NCBI GenBank assembly: GCA_029747015.1
Contig: JAKOGI010001328.1
Coordinates: forward strand, 32,501-96,500
Source: Carnegiea gigantea
Taxonomy: Eukaryota; Streptophyta; Magnoliopsida; Caryophyllales; Cactaceae
Direction of reading: 5' to 3'
Length of the DNA stretch: 64,000 nucleotides
Under the pieces are notes generated by a model that made no database searches, had not been told where the DNA came from, and was given only the letters and a program-made list of their open reading frames with translations. A program made the position numbers and the translations under genes. Position 1 is the stretch's first letter, and the number at the start of each line of letters is the position of its first letter. Of this stretch, positions 12,095-23,248 are shown piece by piece.

Positions 12095-13753
12095 CTAGAT
12101 TTGTTTCACATACCTTTCATTCTTTTCATTGGCTTGTTTTCTTAAAGGGTAAGTGTATCTATAATGGCCCGTTTTGCCACAATGAAAGCAAATAATGTTT
12201 TCAGGTAATCCCACATACTTTCTGTGAATTGGGTAGACTGTTTGTTTAGGCATATACCTAAGTCCCTTTTTGTTTCGACTGTGGTGAGTGTTTAACCAAT
12301 CAAGGGCTTGTGAGGACTCGTTCCAGCGCTTGGTTGTGGTAAGCTCGTTTTCCAGTTTTTCTATATCAGCATGCAAACCTTTGTTCTCCCTGAGCAAGGA
12401 CTCAACCATTCCTTCTACCTCAAAGAGTTTTTCCTCCATTTGAGAATAATCTCCTTCTTTTATAAAGAGGTTTTCTTTGAGCAAGTTAATATTCTCATGT
12501 AAACCGAGGTTTTCATTTTTAAGAATTTCATTTTCAAGTTCTAGGTCACGAACTTCTCTTTTTAGATCAGCACAAGTGTCTATCAAATTATATAGAAGTT
12601 CTTCTAAAGTAGCTTTGTTAAGACCATGTACCTTGCTCTTGAGATCTGAGAGGCTGATTGTTGATTCATCATCTGAATCTGAATCACTTTGTGCCATAAG
12701 TGCTACGACCCCTTCTTCAGCTTCAGATTCTCCTTCATCCTCAGAGGAATCTCCCCAAGCAGCCAGCATAGCTTTCGAGAATCGCTTGCCCAGATTGTTT
12801 ACAGGGTGTTTTCGAACCTGTTTTCGAGGGTGTTCGGGCGTCTGATCTTCTCGAAGTAGAGGGCAATTTTTGACTAAGTGATCTGGTTTGCCGCACTTGA
12901 AACACCCTGTGAGCTGTTCTTTGGAGGTGTTTCTGGACTTGCTGAAGTCTTTTCTTTTATTGTTTTCCTTGACCTTTTTGAAGAATTTCTTGAATTTTCT
13001 GGACATTAGGGCCATTTCTTCATCTTCAAGGTCAGAGTCAGTGTCCTCATGTGCTTTCAAGGCAAGCCCACGATCCTTCTTTTGCTCCTCTCTTTGCTGT
13101 GAGTTCTTTCGGAGTTCATAGGTCTGGAGATTACCAATCAACTCGTCGAGGGTGATCTTGTTCATGTCTTTAGCCTCTTGGATGGCTGTTACTTTGGCCT
13201 CCCACGTGCGAGGTAAAATTCTGAGGATTTTCCTTACCAACTCTTCAGTGGTGAAAGATCTTCCCAGGGATTTTAACTCGTTCGTGATGTGGGTGAACCG
13301 TGTATACATGTCCATCACAGTTTCATGATCACCCATATCAAACAACTCATATTGTCGCATAAGTAGCTCAATTCTAGATTGTTTAACTTGACTCGTACCT
13401 TCATGAGCAACTTGCAGAGCATTCCAGATAGCTTGGGCTGATTCACACTCAGAGATGCGAGTGTATTCATCGGGTCCTAGGCCAAAATATAGAAGCTTTT
13501 TGGCCTTGGCATTTTTCTCCATTTTCTTGTAGTCCTCGGCATCAAACTCTATGGATTCCTTGGGAACCTTCTTACCATCTTCAAGCACCTTGGTGGGAAC
13601 AAGGGGCCCGTTCTTGATGAGCATCCATAATTCATAATCTTCTGCCTGAATATAGTTCTCCATCCTATTCTTCCACCAACTATAATGTTGGCCGTTGAAA
13701 TAGGGTGGACGAGTAATGGATTGCCCTTCAAGAATTCCTTGTGGGGTACTCAT
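12095..13753 (-). CDS. gag: Gag of Copia element 1, C-terminally truncated by a stop
   Basis: Capsid/nucleocapsid protein of the virus-like particle, 552 residues here. It starts at the ATG about 45 bases downstream of the primer-binding site (MSTPQGILEGQS). The N-terminal half is the copia-type gag domain (YSWWKNRMENYIQ, LGRSFTTEELVRKIL). It is followed by a Lys-rich stretch, a zinc knuckle CFKCGKPDHLVKNC, an acidic Ser/Asp region, a long coiled coil, and a second knuckle CFHCGKTGHYRYTY in which the final Cys is changed to Tyr. A TAG at 12095-12097 replaces a Trp codon found in copy 2. Gag therefore stops 25 residues early and 75 bases before the TGA shared by both copies. The N-terminal part is likely still made; the effect of the lost Cys and tail is unknown. 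Confidence 0.9.
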   Translation of the reverse strand: MSTPQGILEGQSITRPPYFNGQHYSWWKNRMENYIQAEDYELWMLIKNGPLVPTKVLEDGKKVPKESIEFDAEDYKKMEKNAKAKKLLYFGLGPDEYTRISECESAQAIWNALQVAHEGTSQVKQSRIELLMRQYELFDMGDHETVMDMYTRFTHITNELKSLGRSFTTEELVRKILRILPRTWEAKVTAIQEAKDMNKITLDELIGNLQTYELRKNSQQREEQKKDRGLALKAHEDTDSDLEDEEMALMSRKFKKFFKKVKENNKRKDFSKSRNTSKEQLTGCFKCGKPDHLVKNCPLLREDQTPEHPRKQVRKHPVNNLGKRFSKAMLAAWGDSSEDEGESEAEEGVVALMAQSDSDSDDESTISLSDLKSKVHGLNKATLEELLYNLIDTCADLKREVRDLELENEILKNENLGLHENINLLKENLFIKEGDYSQMEEKLFEVEGMVESLLRENKGLHADIEKLENELTTTKRWNESSQALDWLNTHHSRNKKGLRYMPKQTVYPIHRKYVGLPENIICFHCGKTGHYRYTYPLRKQANEKNERYVKQI

Positions 13754-13795
13754 CTTCAGAATCTCTCAAGGTGTTAACCTTTTGTAAGAGAACCT

Positions 13796-13807
13796 GCTCT
13801 GATACCA
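13796..13807 (-). other. Primer-binding site of Copia element 1 (initiator Met tRNA)
   Basis: The minus strand reads TGGTATCAGAGC two bases inside the 5' LTR (LTR edge at 13810). It is complementary to the 3' end of plant initiator-Met tRNA, the usual primer of Ty1/copia elements. Confidence 0.92.
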
Positions 13808-13809
13808 CT

Positions 13810-15384
13810 TGTTGAGTTCGTGAGTATACAACCACAAGAGGGGGGTGAATTGTGGTGTCTGATTTTCGCGTTGTAAATAACAAACACCCTCACAGAGGTT
13901 GTTCTCAAATGACAAACACCCTGATAGCTTGTTTGCACGGGGTGTTCTCAAATATTGCAGATGCGAAAATCACCAAGATAAATGCGGAAAATGAAGCACA
14001 CACAATTTTTACGTGGAAAACACCTCTAGCCCAACTGAGGTGTGAAAAACCACGACCTACCTCGTGTAGGATTTAACCACTTTCACTAACGGGCTTCACA
14101 TGTTACAAATGTAACACACCTTGTTACAACTTGCAACCACGTAACCTTCTTCCCAAAGACAGGTTACACCACGTCCAACCTTCGCAAGATTAGACACGTC
14201 CAAGTCCACACGACTAGGACACACTCACTCACTTTTCTGATCCAAGATCAGGGTTACAAACACCTTACAGGGGTTGCTTCTCACTAAGCAGATGTAAGGT
14301 ACAATGAAGATCCTATTATGCCAAAGGTTTGAAAACTCAAATCAAACACAGCTTGTCACGGTTTTGCTTTTCAGAATGAAGCTCAAGAATTTTAATGTGA
14401 AAACCGAGTTTCCTGATTTTTTCCAGATTTTTCAGAAAGCTGTGTTGCTTCTCTTTTTCAGTCTGAGTTTTTTCTATCTGCTTCTTGGCTTCTCTATGGG
14501 AGAGAAAAGTTGCGGTTTTTAAACACAAGGTCCAACGGTCAAAAACCAAAGAATCAGCTAAGTATGGAAAATGATTTGCAAACAAAATATATTCTCCAAC
14601 AGCTAATGATGAATTTATCCCAAAATATAAGGGATTTTGTTATCTTAAAAGATAACCCTTATCTTCCCATAGCCGTGAAGAGGTTTAAAGAGATTTTCAG
14701 CTTTTACCAAATCCGAAATATAGTCATAGAAATCTTTTGATTTGGCAAATCTCCCAAACCTATTTTCGCAAATCTCCATAATATTTTCAAGAACTATCCT
14801 CTCCAGAAAAATAGCAATTTTGAAATTCAAAGAAAGTATTCTGGAGATCTTGGCCAACCAAAATGAATTTTCAAAAATAATCGGGTATGGCCACTGCAGT
14901 TCAGAAACACCCTAGGCACCCTGTTTGCAGGGTTGTTCGCAACTGGTGTTCTGAAGTACTTTAGCGCAAATACCGATTCAAGAGGTGTTTAAAATGATGT
15001 TTTCAATATTGGCATATTAACAAGAGTCTAATTAAATAAAACCTATATACCCAAGACTTCTTATTTTGAACCAGTCATCTTGTCCGAGATTTGTAGAGCT
15101 GCTGTGAACACCAAGGCCACCTTGTTTGCTGGGGTTGTTCTTTGCATTGCTAGAGTTCAGGAACACGCTTTACAATCAGCTGTCGAGATGGTGTTCTTGA
15201 CTTAATATGGAATCACCAAGTAAAACCTGTCTCGAAGACTTGTTCTCACATGTAGCAAACCAGTTAATACAATAAAGATCACAAACACCAGTTAGGCCTG
15301 TTTGGAGATCGTGTTCGGAGCAACATTACTTGGACAAATCTTTACACTTGGATTTGTTATCATCAAAACTAAATATAATCAACG
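13810..15384 (-). repeat. 5' LTR of Copia element 1
   Basis: It pairs with 4507-6082. By eye there are about 17 substitutions, mostly transitions, plus 1-bp indels in homopolymers. The outermost base is G at 15384 where CA would complete the canonical end. The TSD CATCT follows at 15385-15389. Confidence 0.93.
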
Positions 15385-15389
15385 CATCT

Positions 15390-16151
15390 TCTGAGCGATT
15401 TCCTGTTGCTATGGTGGCATGAGTTAACGGCCATGGGTTTAGCTGGACGTATTCTAGCTTAAGGTAATCCTCTATATCTGCATCTATGTCTTACCCCTAG
15501 AAGGAAGATAATAAGCTAACCAATGACGTAGGTCATTTCGGTACTTAGTACTATGAGTAGGGTCTGATGTGACACTTATCTCAATAAGTGTTAAGCGAAT
15601 ATCAAATTACGTAGTGTTTGGTTGGGGGTGAAATCATTTTCCTAGAAAATGGTTGTTTTAATTTTTCATTGTTTGGCACAATAAAGGATGGAAAACTGTT
15701 TTTCAAGGGAAATAGTTTTCCCCTAATGAACGAAAATGATTTTCTTTTTTGAGAAGATAGGATCAACTCTTGATTATCCAAGCAAATTTCCTTCATTTGA
15801 TCGAAACTTGATTATCCAAAGAGAAAGATCAAATTAAACTAGAATCTAAATTTCGAGCTAAAGTTTCTTTCATTTGATCGACATTTGTCTCCGCGACGAC
15901 AATCTAATCAGCATTTTTTTATCACTTAAACAATTCAGTTGACTTGCCACCAAAACAATTTTTATTTATTAATAATTTTTATTATTACTAATTTTTATAA
16001 ATTAATATTAAGATTAATACTAATTATTTTTAATATTAATAATAATTATAACAATTATTTATTAATGAATTAATTATTAAATATTAGTTATTAATTTTTA
16101 CAATTATTAATAATAACATTATTAAAAAAATTATTATCCTTAAAATTATAA

Positions 16152-16187
<36 letters not shown>

Positions 16188-16236
16188 GTTGTTATTAGTA
16201 GTAATTTGTAATTTTTGTTATTATCAATATTAACTA

Positions 16237-16295
<59 letters not shown>

Positions 16296-17720
16296 GTTAT
16301 TATTATTAACTGGTTTAGTAATTATTATTAATATTAAGAATTATTATTATTGTAATTATTTCTAATATTCATTAATAACAATTATTATTATAGTTATGGT
16401 TATAATAATTATTATTGTTAATATTGATAATTAATAATAATTAATAATATTAGTATTAATATTAATATTATTAATTATTAATATTAACAATTATTATGAT
16501 TATGTTATTAATATTAATAAGAATTATTGTTGTGATTATTGTTAATTACTATTGTTAGTGTTAGTAATAGTAATTATTATGATGAATTATTATTTTTCTT
16601 GTTAATTAGTAATTGTTGTTTTTATAATAGTTGTTAATAGTTATTATCATGTTACACAAATCGTTAACATAACTAATATCAATACGACCACTCCATTCAA
16701 CTCCTTCTCAGTTCTTCATGCTCCCACATACAACAAACAATTTTTACCCACTCCCACCCATTTCTTGCCAGTTCTCTATACTCCTACCCAATTTTTATTA
16801 GTCTTTCCCTTTGCTTTCCATTCCAAAATTTTAATATACCAACGAAAGGAACACGACCTAAACTACCTAAACTATTCAAAAATATGACGTAACACTTTTT
16901 CAATCAAAAATGCCATTAAGCTTGTGTAAAACATAAAGAATACAAGTTAACTTTTCAAAAAGTGCAGAATGATATTGCTGCAATGACATTTTTTAATATT
17001 TTCAAATTTTGGTGGCATTTATGACTGACAAAAGTTTAATGACACTTGTTAACATATTCAAAGATAGTTTAATGACATTTTTGAACATGAACTCATGTTT
17101 TGGCCTATATATCAAACAAAAAAATTGCCTAGCATTTAACTTCTGCACTTGTTAGAGATTTATAAAGGGAATTGGAGCACTATTACATCATGGTGTCATA
17201 TCAAATGATTCAAACAAGATCGATGCACTCCTTGGTAATACGTGGGTAGTGTTATCGATAAAGATCAGAGAAGCTACTTCTATTGAGCTCTATTATTGAG
17301 TTAACTACCTGCTATATCAAGATAGAGTAAGCCTAGGACATATGGGGTGTTGTTCTACACTGGTCCATGATAACATAAAGCTCGAATAACTTGCCAAACT
17401 GCTACTAGAAATGTAAACAGTTATTTTGTATTATGGCTCATATAATATTTGATACATTTTAAGGTTTTTACTATCATGTTAAGTCAACACAAATCGAATC
17501 ATGGGCATGAAATCTTATACCATCCTGCTGGAATGCCGGTAAGAATTTGATGTTGGCACTGAATTATGCTTTTTTATTTTGTTACACATTTTGTGAAGAA
17601 CACTTAGCAGTGACATTTCCTGCACTGGTTTTGTGCATCTAACATTTGTGTTCATACATTTTTTTGTTTTCAGTCTTCAAACAGGTCCAACTACATTTAC
17701 CTATTCATTTAACTTTTCCA
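15390..17720. other. AT-rich spacer, no gene recognised
   Basis: Non-coding. 15608-15740 holds a stretch starting GTGTTTGGTTGGGGG, of the kind found at plant MITE ends; a weakly similar inverted stretch lies near 16840-16860, but I could not define an element. 16671-17720 contains no convincing ORF, though pieces of rhomboid introns may be present. Confidence 0.5.
15958..16670. repeat. ATT/TTA low-complexity tract with two pure trinucleotide runs
   Basis: About 700 bp built almost only of A and T in ATT, TTA and AAT triplets. It includes near-pure (ATT)n runs at about 16152-16187 and 16240-16308. The purity suggests ongoing slippage. Confidence 0.85.
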
Positions 17721-17725
17721 TTAGG

Positions 17726-19150
17726 CTAGAGAAGATGGGAGCTTCGGATGTCAATTGCTAGAACTTGTCAAGTTTCTGTCAGATACAGTTTTGATGTTTA
17801 TGGCTATAGGGGTTAGCCTATTTTCTGACCCAGTAGTTAAAAATTAATGCTAAAATTTAGGTCCATAGTATAGATATTAGATTGCAAAAGATTAGAGTAA
17901 TTGTGAAATTAGGCACCAAACCTACATATTAGGGCTACTCAATATCTTCATATCTATAAACATGTACATAAAATATGCTACATTAACATTTTATTTGGAA
18001 CAATTTGTATCCTAGCTGGAATAACCCCCCTTTTTTAGTTGCCTTTACAATTAGAATTGAAGTGCTATACATCATTGCTAGACTTGGTGGGAGTGTGATG
18101 TTTGACCTTTTTATCGTTAAGCATCTTTGTTGGGCCTCTGGCACTGTTTTTGGGCTATTGGGTGCCATGCTAATAGATTGGTTACTAATGGACAATATAC
18201 AACAACAAGGTTCAACACAGTAATTAAAATGTGCTCTTTAGTATGTCTGATTGCTTAGTCGTCCTATCATCTTAACATCTTTGACTCCACTTTCTACAGG
18301 TTGTGTCCTTGGTAATGCTAGTAATCATCATTATAGTAAACCTAGGTGTTGGAATTCTTCCACATGGGGATAATTTTCTCAAATTGAAGGATTTCTTTGT
18401 ACTTTTCTCCTTGGTTTTGTGTTCTTGATTTAGCCGCAGTTTCGATGGGTTAGCCAGAGATATATGCCTCCTGGTTATTCTTGCATTTAACAAGACCTAA
18501 TAAATGCAAGAAATATCAGTGTGCCTGTCTCATTGATTCTTCGTATCATTGGGTAAGCCTCATATAGTATGATTTAACTTGGTATATTTTTTGCCACTAT
18601 GTGGCTTGTTTGTAGTGCCTACTCCATGACCAAGTTAAGAGGGTTTCTTCATGTTATTCAGTTGTTCAAGTTAGTCCTGATATACACTTAACTACACTGT
18701 AGTGAATGATCTCAAAGGGTCTTAAGCTACTTCAACTCCTATGTTTGAATTAGATTTCTTCTCAGATCTCTAGAGTTGGCTACTAATGGACAATATACAG
18801 CAACATGGTTTAACATCGTAATTAAAATATCCTTTTTAGTATGTGTTATTACTCAATCGTCCAACCATCTTAACATGTTTGACTCCACTTTCTACAGGTT
18901 GTGTCCTTGGCAATGCTGGTAATCCCATTATAGTAAACCTAGGTGTTGGAATTCTTCCACACGTGGACAATCCTACTCAAAATGGAGGACTTTGTTCTAG
19001 TTACCACGTGGTTTTATGTTCCTAATTTAGCTATAGTTTTGATGGGTTAGCTAGAGATATATGCCTCCTGGTTATTCTTTGCATTCAACAAGACCTAATA
19101 AATGCAAGAAATATTAGTGTGCCCTTCTTATTAATTCTTCTTATAATTGG
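17726..19150 (+). pseudogene. Rhomboid intramembrane protease pseudogene, N-proximal exons
   Basis: Fragments of a plant rhomboid-like (RBL) serine protease. A weak exon scrap at 17726-17755 reads LEKMGASDVN. The exon 18039-18209 follows an AG acceptor and ends AAG|GT. It encodes RIEVLYIIARLGGS and WASGTVFGLLGAML, the catalytic GxSG segment, with the Ser codon TCT at 18137-18139 and Trp where the family has the first Gly. The next exon encodes VNLGVGILPH, the catalytic His helix, and PQFRWVSQRYMPPGY. It occurs twice (18300-18552 and 18898-19150), each 253 nt with AG acceptor and GTAAGC donor. Both copies have frame breaks after the His motif. The upstream HxxxN-type exon was not found. The terminal exon is at 36355-36451. 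The family normally works in organelle or secretory membranes. This locus is very probably inactive. Confidence 0.75.
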
Positions 19151-19370
19151 GTAAGCCTCATATAGTTTAATTTAACTCAATTTGTTTTTTTTGCCACTAT
19201 GTAGCTTGTTCATAATGCTTACTCCATTACCAAGTTATGAGGGTTTCTTCATGTTGTTCAATTGTTTAAGTTAGTCCTAATATGCACTTGACTACACTGT
19301 AGTAAATGATCTCAAAGGGTCTTAAGCTACTTCAACTCCTATATCTAAATTAGATTTCTTCTTAGATCTC
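18178..19370 (+). repeat. Tandem duplication of about 598 bp containing one rhomboid exon
   Basis: Unit A (about 18178-18772) and unit B (about 18776-19370) align over their whole length, including the upstream intron, the 253-nt exon and the downstream intron. B starts with the same TACTAATGGACAATATACA found in A. They differ at many positions, so the duplication is not recent. Confidence 0.8.
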
Positions 19371-19989
19371 TCCTTGTGATTCACAGGTCCCATTTTAAAT
19401 CAGCGTTATGGCCATCACACTGTGCAACAGTGGGGGGATAGGGACACATATATTCGCATTGCAACTCCTAACCTTAGGTTTCACAAGCATTTGCTATCAA
19501 TGTACCATTTATGGGATAGATGTCTGTTTTTAAGCATGCCAGGACCTTTGTCTTATGATTATAAACCAGCCTATGAGCAACCTGGCTTTAACTTGTAGCA
19601 AATTCACTCAATGGAAGTGATGTGAAACTTCTAACTTCACTTGCATTTCGGTTGCATTTTCTTACAAGCTTGTTGGACAAACATAGATCACAACAAGATA
19701 ATTTGAATTGCATTTTCTGACAAGCTTGTTGGATAAACAAAGATCATAACCAAATATGACAGGAATCAAAAAATGACCCAATGAAAGCTTAATCCAACCT
19801 GGATATTCCATCTTCTATGTTTTGACCCAATATGAGATTAACCTTTATTGGATCCGACTTGGATGAGCCATCTGCCAAGTGTGCTCAGAAGTAGAATTTA
19901 GCACTGTCAATTTTCATTCTTATCGTATATCTCTAATGTTGGTGACTATTATTAGTTTTGGATGTACAAATGAGGAGATGGAAGAGGAA
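19371..19989. other. Unassigned rhomboid intron sequence
   Basis: No recognised coding exon. A 45-base motif with GACAAGCTTGTTGGA is repeated near 19667 and 19720. This is probably intron and LINE 5' flank. Confidence 0.4.
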
Positions 19990-20471
19990 GAGGATAATAT
20001 TGGCCATCCTAGAGTAAAAGGGTGGAATCTAACTATTCAAAATGTGGTTAAGTTGTTTGAGAAAATCAAAGCAAAAGGGCGAAGAGATGGAAATACAATG
20101 TGGAAGGAAATTGTACATTGCATTGCTAAGTAGTATTGAGAGTCCTGAGAGTCTGGGGACAGGGTGGTGGCAAATTAAGGGAGCTTGGTTATGGAATGAT
20201 AAAGGTAGGGAGAAAGTCAAGAAAAAATAAGAGGCCTATAGTACTATACGTGATAGGACATCTGATGAGGAAAAATAGTCTAAGAAAGCTAAGCATAAAA
20301 TGACCCAAAAAAAGGTAAAGAAGGCAATCATTTTAGCAAAGCATAAAGCATATGAAAGGTTATACTAAGGATTAGAGACTAAGAAAGGGGAGAATGATGT
20401 ATTTAGGCTAGTGTGAGCAAGGGACCTTAAAGATGTAAGATGTAAAATGCACCAAGGATAATGATAGTAAG
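19990..20471 (+). mobile_element. LINE fragment, 5' portion (endonuclease-RT linker)
   Basis: Decayed non-LTR retrotransposon. The frames read VKGWNLTIQNVVKLFEKIKA, GNTMWKEIVHCIAK, GTGWWQIKGAWLWND and KAYERLY, then LETKKGEND and KCTKDNDSK. These match in order the segment between endonuclease and reverse transcriptase of plant LINEs. Frame changes and stops are frequent. It is cut at 20471 by the LTR element beginning at 20472, and its reading resumes without a gap at 34389. Confidence 0.75.
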
Positions 20472-20839
20472 CAATGCAGAAAAAGGACAAAGAATAAATA
20501 AAAAGATATGTGTATATCTTAAGATTGGTATATGAGAAGTATTTTGATATTTTATTATCTTCGTAGTTTATATCTTAGAAGTATATTATCCTTTAGTTAT
20601 CTGCTTAGCTAGCAAAATAATATCTTGGTGATTAAGTTATCCATTTGTTTCCTTAATGTTTTAGATTTTTTCTCTATTTAAACTCCTTTACTATGTATTT
20701 GCGAGATATACTTGAACTAAATTGAAATATTGAGTATTTGAAAGTTTTTGTGTGAATTTTTCGATAGAAATTGCTCTTAGAGGTTCCCACATTAATTGTT
20801 CCCCCTTTGTAGGAATTGCACTTAGAGCATCCTGCATCA
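20472..20839 (+). repeat. 5' LTR of the short LTR element
   Basis: 368 bp, matched by 23038-23248 plus 34229-34388. Shared words include GATATTTTATTATCTTC, CTTAGCTAGCAAAATAA and GGAATTGC(A/T)CTTAGAGC. Substitutions are numerous, so it is much older than the Copia LTRs. Confidence 0.8.
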
Positions 20840-20843
20840 AATT

Positions 20844-20855
20844 TGGTATCAATGC
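20844..20855 (+). other. Primer-binding site of the short LTR element
   Basis: TGGTATCAATGC lies 4 bases after the LTR end. It matches the initiator-Met tRNA primer site TGGTATCAGAGC except at two positions. Confidence 0.65.
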
Positions 20856-21659
20856 CTCTTGTGATCTTACCACTGCCTTTGTATTTTTCTGTTTCCTTTT
20901 GCTCCTGTCATGTTTAGTAGAAGAAAGGAAAAAAAAATCCCATTCAAGCTAGAAAACATTAGCCGTGGGCTACCAACTCCCAATTCCACCACTAGTCCCG
21001 TCCACCATAACCACCCACCACCACCTCCCATTGACCACCCATCTCTAGTTGACGACCACCACACCATTGCCGCATGCGTCCACCAGTACCATAAAAACAC
21101 CCAATTTTGCGAGCTCTAACCTGCGAAATTCACCAATTTTGAACCCTGGCTTCTCAATTGACCATCCACACATTACAATTCACCAAAATTAATATTTCCC
21201 ATCAATTGCCAACTGATTTATGTCCCAAACCCCTCAATCAATTGGGGTAAATTGCATTAACCTTTGGCTTCAATCGATTGTTCCCCAAATCCCGAAACCC
21301 TAACTTAATTTTGAATTTTTCCCAATTCAACCTTAGCCCATCAAGACCTTCCCAAATTGACTTAATCCCTCCACTATCCACTCCATTTCATGCAAAGCCC
21401 TCTATCAATTGCAATTAAAAGCTTCAAAATTGACATTGGATTGTGTGCTTTATTTTTGCGAAAACATAAATTTCGAACGACTCTTTTGCTTGCAAATCTG
21501 GGGCTCTTGTGCCTTCTGCCATCCACAGCAAATGTCGAAACATTCTTGCATCTACTGCCCCGCCACCTTTAGCTCCCCCTATTGTTGAAACATGACCTTG
21601 GTGGCCCAAGTCACTGCCTACAGTTGTTGTTCACGGCTAGTGCTATTAGAAGTCCCTTA

Positions 21660-22075
21660 CTACTAATGTTACAACCATGGTTTGGTGTGGAAAACATCAT
21701 CAGGCCTTGTTTGTGATCATTCATGATAAAGCGCTTTTAGTTGCGACAAATGTTCTATACCAAGCTTTCTCTCCTTATAGAGATGTAAAAAAGATTGGCA
21801 AATTCCAAATAATGGATGATTTTCATGCTTGAGTAAATTTCTTCTCTCATAGTGATGTTGTCTATGCTTTTTGCTCTCTCATAGTGATGTTGTCTATGCT
21901 TTTTGCAAACTATAAGATCGTTAGTTTTACAACAGTTCTTATAGGTAGATCTTTACTTTGCTAATGGGGTCATTTGTGGTTGTAAGCTTTATATTCCTCA
22001 GTATATGTGGGATTATAAAATACTTATAGCTCCTTTGATTCTTTCAAAGCTTCTCATTGAAGATTGTAGGATTTT
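21660..22075 (+). pseudogene. RRM-like reading frame remnant inside the short LTR element
   Basis: Read across frame breaks, this stretch gives ALLVATNVLYQAFSPYRDVK, KIGKFQIMDDFHA, FFSHSDVVYAFCKL and YRLDLYFANGV. The order of hydrophobic and aromatic positions resembles a polypyrimidine-tract-binding type RNA recognition motif (RNP-like KIGKFQ, later Y..LDLYF). A 35-bp tandem duplication (about 21839-21908, CTCATAGTGATGTTGTC twice) and stop codons disrupt it. It could be a captured host RNA-binding domain or an element gene. I have no search to confirm this. Confidence 0.4.
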
Positions 22076-23037
22076 ATCTTAAAGATTCTTCCAGGAAACA
22101 ACAGACTTCTTATTTGCGTGAGGCTTATCCAACCTATTATGCTGCATACGAAAGGGGATTTGTAATTGAGGGCAAGAAAGAGCAAACTCTATGAATCAAG
22201 AAGCTCAAGTTGGGGACTGCTAATCTTGGGCAAATAAAGTACATAATGAGGGAATGTTCATTCCAAATAACAATGTGGATGCTTTTACTGGGGAACCTAA
22301 TGAAAATGATGTCCACCCACCAATACAAGTGAATAAAGAGTAAAAGATAGTAAAAAATAACTCTTCCATTATCCCCCACGAATATTCATTGGACATCCAA
22401 GATTTTGACCACATGCAAAACGGGCTAAGCAGTCAACATACATGCTGATCATCTTTTCATGGACAATACTTTATGTCCGATGTTTGCATAGTTCTTAATA
22501 TTGGAAAAGTTACTAAGGCTTGAGTTTCAACATAAATGCAAGGAAATTAAGGCACACCTAGCATCTTCATCCCTGTCCCCTTTTTGTTTCAAAACTCGAG
22601 GTTGACTTTTTCTCAACTGGGGGAGAACAATGCGTAGAAAGGATAAGGAAGATAAAGAAATTCAAAATGACCATTATTTAATAGAATTTGTGGAAGTGCT
22701 ACGTTCAAATATGTTTTCACGAATGAGGGATGTCAAAAGGCCACATCTTAATGCAAGCCATTACCTATCTCAGGGGATTTTCGATTTTGGGATCCAAAAC
22801 TTGAGTGTATGGGGCTAACAAGACCAGAAAGTGGGGCACTTTGATTTGCTTATATCTAATGAGCTTCTAGTTGGCAAAAAACTACATTCGCTAATTGAAT
22901 TTCTACTTTTGTAGGCAAGTTGTACAAATTATAGTTTTCTCATATGTGCGACAAAGTGAAGATGGTTTCTTGCTCGATTTTCTTCATTCTACCGATGTAC
23001 AAAACTTGAGGATGAGTTTTTTCCAATCAGGGGAGAA

Positions 23038-23248
23038 CGATGCAAGAAATGGACAAAGAAGAAATAAAAGATATGGGTATATCTTAAGACTGGCATTTAA
23101 GAAGAATCTTGATATTTTATTATCTTCATAGTTTTCGTTTTGGGAATATATAATCTTTTAGTTATGTTCTTAGCTAGCAAAATAACATGTTAATGCTTAG
23201 GTTATCTATTCGTTTCCTTAATACTTTAGGTCCTTCTCTATTTAAACT
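23038..23248 (+). repeat. 3' LTR of the short LTR element, first part
   Basis: Matches the first 211 bp of LTR A. It ends exactly at AAACT (23244-23248), the TSD of Copia element 2, and continues at 34229. Confidence 0.8.

Larger units (their letters stand above)
4507..15384 (-). mobile_element. Copia element 1 (SIRE-like Ty1/copia), nearly complete
   Basis: LTR retrotransposon of 10,878 bp on the minus strand. It is flanked by a perfect 5-bp TSD, CATCT (4502-4506 and 15385-15389). LTRs occupy 4507-6082 and 13810-15384. From the right-hand end it runs 5' LTR, PBS, gag (13753-12020), pol (12013-8739), leader, additional ORF (8273-6412), polypurine tract, 3' LTR. The last LTR base at 15384 is G instead of the expected A. 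By eye the LTRs differ by about 17 substitutions and a few 1-bp indels in about 1.58 kb, so the insertion is recent. Gag, pol and the additional ORF each carry at least one inactivating change, so this copy could move only with proteins supplied from elsewhere. Lineage (SIRE/Maximus-like) is inferred from the 3' additional ORF, the long gag with two zinc knuckles, and the protease and integrase motifs. Confidence 0.95.

Noticed and set aside
12477..12845. 122-codon + strand ORF opposite gag, also present opposite gag in copy 2
   Set aside because: Mirror of the coiled-coil and acidic region of gag; Ser/Arg-rich shadow frame.
15608..16860. MITE or foldback element around the ATT-rich tract
   Set aside because: The two ends are only weakly inverted-similar and I found no TSD.
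17161..17260. Possible rhomboid exon with an LHHGVI sequence
   Set aside because: Only a few residues resemble the family's LHAGV motif, without splice borders or neighbouring matches.
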